A DNA stretch of 25,417 nt. Source: Bacilli bacterium. Its GTDB lineage: Bacteria; Bacillota_I; Bacilli_A; RFN20; CAG-826. The position numbers were made by a program, and so were the translations under genes. How positions within the stretch are numbered: the first letter of the stretch is position 1; every line of letters starts with the position of its first letter. Below the pieces are notes generated by a model. The model did no database searches and had not been told where the DNA came from. It saw only the letters and a list, made by a program, of their open reading frames with translations. Location: assembly GCA_016302705.1 (NCBI GenBank), contig JAEDNC010000001.1, forward strand, positions 1 through 25,417, given 5' to 3'. Below, piece after piece: positions 1 to 6,578 of the stretch.

Positions 1-829
1 GTAAGAAATAGGCTTCTAGAGTGAACTTTCCCATGAAGGCGATTATTTTACTGAACTTCAATCTCTCAATTAAAGTGGATAGCCCATACATCGTTAAAAA
101 ACCAAATAGAGATGAAATATAAAATAGTGGGATATTTGTTGGAAGATCAATAACCACCATTTGCTCAGAGTAGTGGACAATTAAAATAGTTAAAGTTAAT
201 CCAATAATAAAAGCGATAGAAGAAATATAGATATTGATATATTTAAATAACTTATCTCCAAAGAGATATCCAACTAAGAATATTGGAGTGTACGCCATAA
301 AGTAGTCATAACCAATAAAGGTATTGGAATAGATGATTCCTCTTTGACGAAGAATCACTAATAACGCGTATGATATACATATTAAGAAGAACACGCATAA
401 CTTCTTATATTTAGGGAATATAGTGGCCACTAATAAGCCAATATCACTAGCAATATTTATCCAAAGTAAAACCCATAAAAACCACATTCCCATCACTGGT
501 GTATCCCAGAAAACTTCAAACGCTTTTGGGACATCAGGCCATTGATTATATAAGGCTACTCTTAAGACTAAGAAGAAAACAACAGGCCACATATAATTAA
601 GGGCTCTTTTTAAAATATCATATAAGAAACCTAATGGTTTCAGTGGCTTACGGTAGGAAGTAGCGATACCACTAAAAAAGAAAAAGATTGGTAATCCTAA
701 GATGATAAGGAATGTTCCTACAAATGATTGGTTAAAGTTTGGAAGCGTTCTTTGTAATACATGAGCAAGGATAATAAAAACCATCGCGAAGAATTTACAA
801 ATATCAATTGTTTTATTTCTTTCTGTCAT
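1..829 (-). CDS. Family 3 membrane acyltransferase, partial (C-terminus off the left edge)
   Basis: Translating the minus strand from the ATG at 829-827 gives an open frame of 276 codons with no stop before the window edge. The N-terminus (MTERNKTIDICKFFAMVFII followed by LAHV) fits the start of acyltransferase family 3 proteins (PF01757): a charged residue, then ID.xK, a first membrane helix and a conserved His in an 'AH' motif. The rest is a chain of hydrophobic helices (for example FFFFSGIA, MGMWFLWVLLW, YFMAYTPIFLVGYLFG), as expected of a polytopic enzyme that moves acyl groups onto cell-surface sugars or lipids. The start is chosen because an in-frame stop lies just upstream and AAAGG is beside it, although the spacing is unusually short. 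It is transcribed away from the rest of the window, so no functional link is implied. The acceptor substrate cannot be told from sequence. Confidence 0.8.
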   Translation of the reverse strand, partial: MTERNKTIDICKFFAMVFIILAHVLQRTLPNFNQSFVGTFLIILGLPIFFFFSGIATSYRKPLKPLGFLYDILKRALNYMWPVVFFLVLRVALYNQWPDVPKAFEVFWDTPVMGMWFLWVLLWINIASDIGLLVATIFPKYKKLCVFFLICISYALLVILRQRGIIYSNTFIGYDYFMAYTPIFLVGYLFGDKLFKYINIYISSIAFIIGLTLTILIVHYSEQMVVIDLPTNIPLFYISSLFGFLTMYGLSTLIERLKFSKIIAFMGKFTLEAYFL

Positions 830-897
830 ACCTTTATTTTATTACTTTTAACTTATTTATTCCAAAAATAAAGTATGTGTATGTCATGTGCATAAGA

Positions 898-925
898 TTG
901 ACACATAATATTATTATATTATAAA
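898..925 (+). promoter_or_regulatory. Sigma-A-type promoter of the antitoxin/nucleotidase cluster
   Basis: TTGACA at 898-903 and TATAAA at 920-925 are separated by 16 bases, 23 bases ahead of the ATG at 949. The -35 hexamer is perfect and the -10 has one mismatch. The spacer contains a short AT palindrome (905-914). No other promoter of this quality lies before the one at 6517, so this probably drives genes 949-6486. Confidence 0.7.
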
Positions 926-948
926 ATATTGCTAGAGGTTATATACAT

Positions 949-1182
949 ATGGCAAAGAAAGTTAACACCAATATTTCACTTGATCCTAATTTAAAAAAGG
1001 AAGCAGTTGAATTATTCGCTTCTTTTGGTTTGGATCTTTCTACTGCAATTGGCATGTTCTTATCTCAATCTGTTAGAGAAGGTAAGATTCCTTTTGAAAT
1101 TAGAAATGTGAGAAAGAAAGTTTCTATTGAAGAAAAAGAAGATAATCATAAAGATGAATTCATGAACTTCATTAGTGACTAA
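949..1182 (+). CDS. Orphan RelB/DinJ-family antitoxin (ribbon-helix-helix)
   Basis: This 77-residue protein has the RelB/DinJ layout (PF04221). A short N-terminal beta strand (NTNISLDP) is followed by LKKEAVELFASFGLDLSTAI, a third helix, and the family's REGKIPFEI segment (compare REKALPFDL in E. coli DinJ). The C-terminal 25 residues are charged and would be the toxin-binding tail. Family members bind DNA as ribbon-helix-helix dimers and neutralise RelE/YafQ-type mRNA-cutting toxins. AGAGG at 934-938 precedes the ATG. No toxin gene is adjacent: the next gene starts 8 bases downstream and encodes a 5'-nucleotidase, and the upstream gene is a divergent acyltransferase. It may therefore act as a stand-alone regulator of the cluster, or be the relic of a lost pair. 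The family call is firm; the role is inference. Confidence 0.85.
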   Translation: MAKKVNTNISLDPNLKKEAVELFASFGLDLSTAIGMFLSQSVREGKIPFEIRNVRKKVSIEEKEDNHKDEFMNFISD

Positions 1183-1190
1183 GGTTAATT

Positions 1191-2972
1191 ATGAAGAAAA
1201 TAAGATTTCTACATTTGCTTGCGTTACTTTTACCGCTCTCAATTGCATCTTGTAATCTCCGCACACCTCATACTGATGGTGGAGAGATTGTTTCTATTGC
1301 TTTAGATGCATCTACGCTTGAGTTAAAAGAAGGAGAAACGCATCAATTCATTGCTACAATTAATCCGAAAAACGCGACATACAAGAATTTAATTTGGTCT
1401 GTTACTAACGAATCAGTTGGTTCAGTCACACAAAACGGATATTTTACTGCTAAAGAAGAAGGAAATTGCTTTGTTACAATTACTAGTGATAATAACAAAA
1501 GTGATTATTGTTCTATAACGGTTAAAAAAGATGGAGTAATTCCAGAAACTACTAAAAAGATTAATATCGTTGCTTTTAATGATTACCATGGAGCAATTAA
1601 AGAAGAGGGAGACCAAATGGGATTACTCAAATTTGGCTCGTTCTTAAAAACTCAAAACGATAAAGAAAATACCTTAATCCTTTCTCAAGGAGATGATTGG
1701 CAAGGTTCGATATACTCTAACTACAACCACGGAGCGTTAATTAACGATGTTTACGCTTATGCGGGAGTAGACGCTAGAACAATTGGTAACCATGATTTTG
1801 ATTGGGGATTAGATGTTTTAGCGGCTAATAAAAATAGAACATATGCTGGTAGGACAGTTCCTACTTTGGCTGCTAATGTTTATGATTATAATTTCCAAAC
1901 AAAGAAAGTTGGAAATACTCAACAATCTCAATTAGGAGATAAAACTATTACTTATACTTTAGAAAATGGTCTTAAAGTCGGGATAGTGGGAGTTATTGGA
2001 GAAGATCAAATTACTTCTATTATGTCTTTATACACCGAGACTATTGCCTTTAAAAACCATATTGATATCATTAAAGAAGAAGCCACTAGATTAAGAGAAG
2101 AAGGGTGCGATATTGTTATTGCTTCTATTCACTCTGGACAAGCATCAGTTATGAATCATGATGTCGATAAATATGTCGATTTAGTGTTATGTGGACATAC
2201 TCATTATGAAGAAGAAGGTAATGAAGGTTTGCTTAAGTATTATCAATTTCATGCATATGGATTATCTTCCGGAATTATTGAATTAACATATGATACAGTG
2301 ACTAAAAAAATCACTAACACAACAATGGAATGTGTTACTTCAAGTAATGTTAATATGTACATAAACGAAATAGATGATAATATCGCTGCTTTAATTCAAT
2401 CATATAATTCTGAATGTGATAACGAAGCTCAAGTGGTGGTTGCTAATAAAGTCAGTGGATATTTTAAATCTTCTGATGAAAGTGTTAACGTAATGTGCAA
2501 AGCACTTTACGACACTGCAGCAAGCGAAGGATATGACGATATTGTTTTAACTTATTGCAATACTGCAAGAAAATATTTACCATATAATGTTTGGACGTAT
2601 GAAAACCTCTACGAATCATTCCCATTTGATAACGTAGTCTATATTGCTGAAGTAGATGGTAGTGATTTACTTAATGAGGTAGCCAAATACAATAACGTTT
2701 GTTTTAATCCAAACTTTAGTAAGCAAGTTAATCGAGTTGGCTATTATAAAGTCGCAGTTATCGATTATCTCTTATTCCACACCAATTCAGCGCGTTATTA
2801 TAATTACTTCCCTTCTTTTAGAAATGTAATGGGAACTCTTTCGAATAATTATCGCGTGTTACTAAAGAATTGGCTTATTTCAAACGGATATAACACTGGC
2901 AAAGCTATGGAAGCGGATGATTATTCTAGCTCTGTATCAATGTTTAATAGAAGTCTATTACAAGAAGCATAA
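1191..2972 (+). CDS. Surface lipoprotein 5'-nucleotidase with Big_2 domain
   Basis: A 593-residue lipoprotein. The signal peptide ends in the lipobox SIASC (Cys21). Residues about 34-112 form a bacterial Ig-like Big_2 domain (TLELKEGETHQFIATI, then SVTQNGYFTAKEEG). The calcineurin-like metallophosphatase domain starts near 122 and carries the metal-binding motifs FNDYHG (about 129-134), QGDD (about 166), GNHDFD (about 199), an IHSG histidine (about 313) and GHTH (about 335). Residues about 400-593 match a 5'-nucleotidase C-terminal substrate domain (LYESFPFDNVVYIAEVDGSD), though in a divergent form. Family enzymes strip phosphate from extracellular nucleotides so that nucleosides can be imported. 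The start overlaps no other gene; a weak TAAGG formed by the previous stop codon precedes it, suggesting translational coupling to the antitoxin gene. The secreted nuclease gene follows directly, so the pair could turn DNA into nucleosides. Confidence 0.9.
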   Translation: MKKIRFLHLLALLLPLSIASCNLRTPHTDGGEIVSIALDASTLELKEGETHQFIATINPKNATYKNLIWSVTNESVGSVTQNGYFTAKEEGNCFVTITSDNNKSDYCSITVKKDGVIPETTKKINIVAFNDYHGAIKEEGDQMGLLKFGSFLKTQNDKENTLILSQGDDWQGSIYSNYNHGALINDVYAYAGVDARTIGNHDFDWGLDVLAANKNRTYAGRTVPTLAANVYDYNFQTKKVGNTQQSQLGDKTITYTLENGLKVGIVGVIGEDQITSIMSLYTETIAFKNHIDIIKEEATRLREEGCDIVIASIHSGQASVMNHDVDKYVDLVLCGHTHYEEEGNEGLLKYYQFHAYGLSSGIIELTYDTVTKKITNTTMECVTSSNVNMYINEIDDNIAALIQSYNSECDNEAQVVVANKVSGYFKSSDESVNVMCKALYDTAASEGYDDIVLTYCNTARKYLPYNVWTYENLYESFPFDNVVYIAEVDGSDLLNEVAKYNNVCFNPNFSKQVNRVGYYKVAVIDYLLFHTNSARYYNYFPSFRNVMGTLSNNYRVLLKNWLISNGYNTGKAMEADDYSSSVSMFNRSLLQEA

Positions 2973-2988
2973 TATTGAGGAGAAAATT

Positions 2989-4218
2989 ATGAAAAAAATG
3001 AGGCCTTTACTTTTATCAGGATTAGCTATTTTAAGTCTCGGCTTAGTTGCTACTGGAGTCGTATCTAGTGAAAAGAATGTATCTTTTGAAGTAACTTATG
3101 CGGATAGTGTTAGTACATACTATTCTTCAATCACCGATAGCATGAGTGGAGAGACTTTACTTAAAGCTTTAAATACTCTAAATACCACAAAAAGAAGAAG
3201 ATTAGTCACATACGCTGGAATGAGATCGTTCTCTGCTAAATGTGATAGAGATCCAAATGGATCAAATAAAATCCTTGGCTTTTATGACAACAAATTAGTT
3301 GGACCATCTTGGGATAGTGGAAACACATGGAATAGAGAACATGTCTGGCCAAATGTTAGAGGTGGAGACAAAGTTGAAGATGATGCCCACATGGTTCGTC
3401 CAGCATCAACTTCCACTAACTCTAATCGTGGCTCTAAAGGATATGGAATGGAATCATATGATCCAGGCCAATTCGTTGAATATTATCGTGGATCAGCGGC
3501 TAGAATTATATTCTACGCTGCAATGGCCGACTTATCTTTAGGATTAGTTGATAATCCACTTGATTTTAATGGTGCTGGTAGTTTCCCAAATAAGATGGGT
3601 TCTTTAAGTGAAATGCTCAAATGGAATTTACAATATTTACCAACTGGTACATTTACGGGCGCTAACGATACTGCTAGAAGAGCAGAAATCAATCGTAACA
3701 ACGTTATTGAAACTGATTCAAGCGGTCAAGGAAATAGAAATCCATTTATCGACCACCCAGAATATGCTTGTAGAATTTGGGGCAATACAAACGAAAAAAC
3801 AAAACAAGTTTGTAGTGGACAAGTTGTTCCACCTGATTCAGAACAAAATGCAACAGGCATTACCCTTAACTATAGTTCCTATTCTATCCAAATTGGTGGA
3901 ATGGTCCAATTAACTCCAACTCCAGTGCCAACTACTGCTACTCTACCATCATTATCATGGATTAGTGACAATAGCAGTGTTGCATCTGTTGATAATAATG
4001 GTTTAGTTACCGGATTAAAAGATGGAAAAGCTACCATTAGTGTTTATTCAAAAGATGGACTATATGCATCTTGTGATATAACAGTCGGCAGCGGTCAAGA
4101 AACCACAACACATAGTGCAGGCTGTGGAGGTAATATTGCAACAACAAGCATGATTTTAGCAACCTTATCAATTCTAGGAATTAGTTTGTTATTAATAAAA
4201 AGAAAGCACATTAATTAA
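2989..4218 (+). CDS. Secreted endonuclease I-family nuclease with Big_2 domain and C-terminal anchor
   Basis: A 409-residue protein starting at the ATG at 2989, which has GAGGAG at 2977-2982; an earlier in-frame ATG (2917) lies inside the previous gene and has no ribosome site. After a signal sequence (PLLLSGLAILSLGLVATGVV) comes an endonuclease I domain (PF04231) at about 40-280. It contains the catalytic-type motif NREHVWP at about 115-121, then DDAHMVRP and TNSNRGSKGYG, as in EndA/Vvn-type enzymes that cut DNA and sometimes RNA non-specifically. Residues about 288-367 are a Big_2 Ig-like domain. The end is GCGGN, a membrane helix and a basic KRKHIN tail, which resembles a C-terminal sorting or anchoring signal. 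The enzyme should act outside the cell. It sits 16 bases after the 5'-nucleotidase gene, so degradation and dephosphorylation of nucleic acids are encoded together. Confidence 0.88.
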   Translation: MKKMRPLLLSGLAILSLGLVATGVVSSEKNVSFEVTYADSVSTYYSSITDSMSGETLLKALNTLNTTKRRRLVTYAGMRSFSAKCDRDPNGSNKILGFYDNKLVGPSWDSGNTWNREHVWPNVRGGDKVEDDAHMVRPASTSTNSNRGSKGYGMESYDPGQFVEYYRGSAARIIFYAAMADLSLGLVDNPLDFNGAGSFPNKMGSLSEMLKWNLQYLPTGTFTGANDTARRAEINRNNVIETDSSGQGNRNPFIDHPEYACRIWGNTNEKTKQVCSGQVVPPDSEQNATGITLNYSSYSIQIGGMVQLTPTPVPTTATLPSLSWISDNSSVASVDNNGLVTGLKDGKATISVYSKDGLYASCDITVGSGQETTTHSAGCGGNIATTSMILATLSILGISLLLIKRKHIN

Positions 4219-4227
4219 GGCGTTTGA

Positions 4228-5424
4228 ATGTATTCTGATCAAATCAAGAAAAAAGAAGTAATAGAAATAGACATACACCCAATATCAAAATGGAGAAGAA
4301 TCCTTGTTTTCCTTGGAGACTTTTTCATACATTTCATTATCAGTATTATCATTATGAATATTGCGGTTATGCCAATATGCTCGATTTTTGTTAAACCAGA
4401 GACCGAAAGGTCTTACGCTGCCGAGAAAAAAAGAGACAATATTCTTTATGAAAAACAATTGCTCTTTTATAAAACTGATGAAAACGGTAGTGGTAATTAC
4501 AAGAAATATGACTTTGATAGTAATTTAGCTTATACATTTAATAGATTTCTTGCATATTACACATTTCCTGATGAAACTTCTTTGAATCCAGAATACCCAG
4601 AATATTCACATAAATTAGAAAACGAAGTCATTTGGACATACTACAATAATATCCGTTTAGATTCTATAACCTACTATGATTTGTTTTTGAATCATAATAA
4701 AGAGGCTAATTTATTTGAGGTTACTTCTACAAGTGTTTCTTTAAAGGAAGAAGTTATTGAGGAAGTAAGAATTTATTTTATGCCTGGAGAGAATTTAGGC
4801 TCAAAAGGAAGAGAATACTATCAAAAGATTAATGATTTATTCTCTGCTTTATATGGATGTGTCATCCAAGATATTTATAAGAATGATTTAGTTGATTCAA
4901 CCGGCAATTCTTTCAATGAGAATCAAGCAATTATTACGAACATCGCTTACAAATATTACGCGACTTTATCAGTGTGTTGTGCGATCTCTTATCTTCTTGG
5001 ATGGGTACTTGTTTATGTCGTCTATCCTTTAGTTAATCGATCATCACATACCCCAACTCAATCGATTATGAAAATAGATAGACTTAACTATAAACATCTA
5101 CAACCTATAAATAAGCCTGAAGCATTTTTGACTTCGCTATACTATTTGGTGTTTGACTTGCCGTTTATCATGTTCATACCGCTAAGTTATACTACATTTA
5201 TTTATTCTTTAAGACTCCCAATACTCCCGGTACTAAGTGTTATTTCTATTGTTGCTACGTTAGCAGGATTATTTATTATTCTCTTCAATGCATTTAATAG
5301 ATCCGCAATTGATTTGCTTAGCCAAACAGTGTTGATTTCTTCTGAAGAAGTCGATGGAGTTATTAAAACGAAAGAAGAGATGAAAGAACTTGAATTAATG
5401 AAGAAAAGAGGAGATATTAAGTAA
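4228..5424 (+). CDS. RDD-family membrane protein with large external loop (first of a pair)
   Basis: A 398-residue membrane protein. KWRRILVFLGDFFIHF near the N-terminus matches the first helix of RDD-family proteins (Arg and Asp positions conserved). Instead of a short loop, about 190 hydrophilic residues follow (about 52-245), likely outside the cell. The remaining helices lie at about 246-268 and 300-360, and the C-terminus is a charged cytoplasmic tail (KTKEEMKELELMKKRG). RDD proteins are poorly characterised; some have been linked to transport. TAAGG overlapping the stop of the nuclease gene serves as ribosome site, 7 bases before this ATG, so the gene is co-transcribed with it. The next gene encodes a related protein and begins on the base after this stop. 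The family assignment is moderate because the third conserved Asp region is weak. Confidence 0.65.
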   Translation: MYSDQIKKKEVIEIDIHPISKWRRILVFLGDFFIHFIISIIIMNIAVMPICSIFVKPETERSYAAEKKRDNILYEKQLLFYKTDENGSGNYKKYDFDSNLAYTFNRFLAYYTFPDETSLNPEYPEYSHKLENEVIWTYYNNIRLDSITYYDLFLNHNKEANLFEVTSTSVSLKEEVIEEVRIYFMPGENLGSKGREYYQKINDLFSALYGCVIQDIYKNDLVDSTGNSFNENQAIITNIAYKYYATLSVCCAISYLLGWVLVYVVYPLVNRSSHTPTQSIMKIDRLNYKHLQPINKPEAFLTSLYYLVFDLPFIMFIPLSYTTFIYSLRLPILPVLSVISIVATLAGLFIILFNAFNRSAIDLLSQTVLISSEEVDGVIKTKEEMKELELMKKRGDIK

Positions 5425-6486
5425 ATGGAAAAAGAATCCCTTGAAATAATAGACGCTCCTGAGAATTCGATAAATCTCGTTTACGAGCAGCCTCCATTCA
5501 TTAAGAGGTGTTTTGCTAACTTTCTCGATATTATCTTTCTTTTTTTAACATTTATTGCGATGTTTATCGCTGTTCAAAAAACAGCGGCAGCAACCCCTCA
5601 ATATCGTGCTGCTGATAACGTTGTCGCAACTTATAGAAAAGACTCTGGCTTATTTGAATATTCTTCCAAAAGAAAGACTTGGGAGAACATTTCAACATAC
5701 CTAGATAACAATAATGACACTGCTTATCACACTAGAGTATATCGTTGTCAATTAGCAATTAATAACTTCATTACCTATGTTCAAAATAATGGAACAACTG
5801 AGCAATACGAAGAACTAGTGAGTAACTACAACGAAAGTAGATTGTCTCCTAAGGTCTTAGATTCAGAAGGAAAAAACCTTTTCATTAAGACAACCGTGGA
5901 AGAAGAAGGCGTGATGGTGGAGAAGATTGTTCGTAACCCTGATGCTAGAGCAGGAGATGAGTATTATTATACTCATTTTTACCGTGAATACACGCTTACT
6001 AACTGCGGTGGCTATTTGATTTCTTTCTTCCCTGAATATCAATCTGCACTTAAATCTTTATCCAACATTTTATTTTTTATACAAATCCCAATCGCAATGT
6101 TTGTGTCTGGAGTGATTATCTATTTTGTCCCTCCGGTTTTGATTTTTAGAAGGGGAAGATCAACCTTTGGAAAGAAGTTAATGCAAATCGGATTAGTTGA
6201 CTCTAAAGTGCTCAATCCTTCGTTTGGAAGATATACCGCAAGGTGGGCTATCTTCTTCTTTGGAGAACTGATATTAAGCCTATTTTCCTTTGGCTTGCCG
6301 TTCATTATTTCATTTTCCATGATGGTCTTTTCAAAAAGAAGACAAGGATTCCCTGATTATATGCTCGGTTTAACTGAAGTCGACACAAACAAACAAAAGG
6401 TCTATTTCAGCAAATATGAAATAGCCGTTGAGCATTCCTTAGACCATAAGGAAGCTATCCCATTCAAATTGATAGAAAAAGAATAG
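5425..6486 (+). CDS. RDD-family membrane protein (second of a pair)
   Basis: A 353-residue membrane protein that fits RDD (PF06271) better than its neighbour. FIKRCFANFLDIIFLFL forms the first helix (about 29-52). A long hydrophilic insert follows (about 55-210), then a helix at about 214-240, the FGKKLMQIGLVDS segment (typical G-K-x-L-x-x-x-x-V-D) at about 248, a helix at about 272-300, and the closing RQGFPDYMLGLTEVD motif. Both RDD genes in this window place a large, unrelated-looking insert after helix 1, suggesting partner proteins with external domains. The ribosome site AGAGGAG (5407-5413) lies inside the preceding gene and the two reading frames abut with no gap, implying coupled translation. 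The role is unknown; the position suggests a membrane component linked to the surface nuclease genes. Confidence 0.75.
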   Translation: MEKESLEIIDAPENSINLVYEQPPFIKRCFANFLDIIFLFLTFIAMFIAVQKTAAATPQYRAADNVVATYRKDSGLFEYSSKRKTWENISTYLDNNNDTAYHTRVYRCQLAINNFITYVQNNGTTEQYEELVSNYNESRLSPKVLDSEGKNLFIKTTVEEEGVMVEKIVRNPDARAGDEYYYTHFYREYTLTNCGGYLISFFPEYQSALKSLSNILFFIQIPIAMFVSGVIIYFVPPVLIFRRGRSTFGKKLMQIGLVDSKVLNPSFGRYTARWAIFFFGELILSLFSFGLPFIISFSMMVFSKRRQGFPDYMLGLTEVDTNKQKVYFSKYEIAVEHSLDHKEAIPFKLIEKE

Positions 6487-6492
6487 TTTGCG

Positions 6493-6512
6493 TTTAACAT
6501 ACGTACATTAAA
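6493..6512 (+). promoter_or_regulatory. Imperfect dyad upstream of the 15-kb operon promoter (possible operator)
   Basis: Bases 6493-6512 form a 20-base dyad around TACGTA in which 8 of 10 pairs match (TTTAA...TTAAA arms). It ends 4 bases before the -35 box at 6517. Part of it, CATACGTACATT (6498-6509), recurs as CATACATACACT at 6525-6536 between the -35 and -10 boxes (10 of 12 identical). This looks like paired sites for a regulator, but no regulator is identified. Confidence 0.35.
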
Positions 6513-6516
6513 GTGT

Positions 6517-6546
6517 TTGACTACCATACATACACTCACGTATAAT
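6517..6546 (+). promoter_or_regulatory. Sigma-A promoter of the 15-kb transporter/nuclease operon
   Basis: TTGACT (6517-6522) and a perfect TATAAT (6541-6546) are separated by 18 bases. The -10 box sits inside an inverted repeat, TCACG (6536-6540) and CGTGA (6550-6554). The ATG at 6579 is preceded by GAGGA at 6567-6571. No convincing terminator is visible between 6486 and this promoter, so read-through from the upstream cluster is possible. Confidence 0.8.
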
Positions 6547-6578
6547 AATCGTGAACAAAGTTACCTGAGGAACTGCAT

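Noticed and set aside
830..1190. Complete toxin-antitoxin pair
   Set aside because: No toxin-sized reading frame with RelE, YafQ or other toxin features is found on either side of the antitoxin; only the antitoxin is supported.
2917..2988. Longer N-terminus for the endonuclease I-family protein from the ATG at 2917
   Set aside because: It lies inside the nucleotidase gene, lacks a ribosome site, and would put 24 residues before a proper signal peptide; the ATG at 2989 has GAGGAG.
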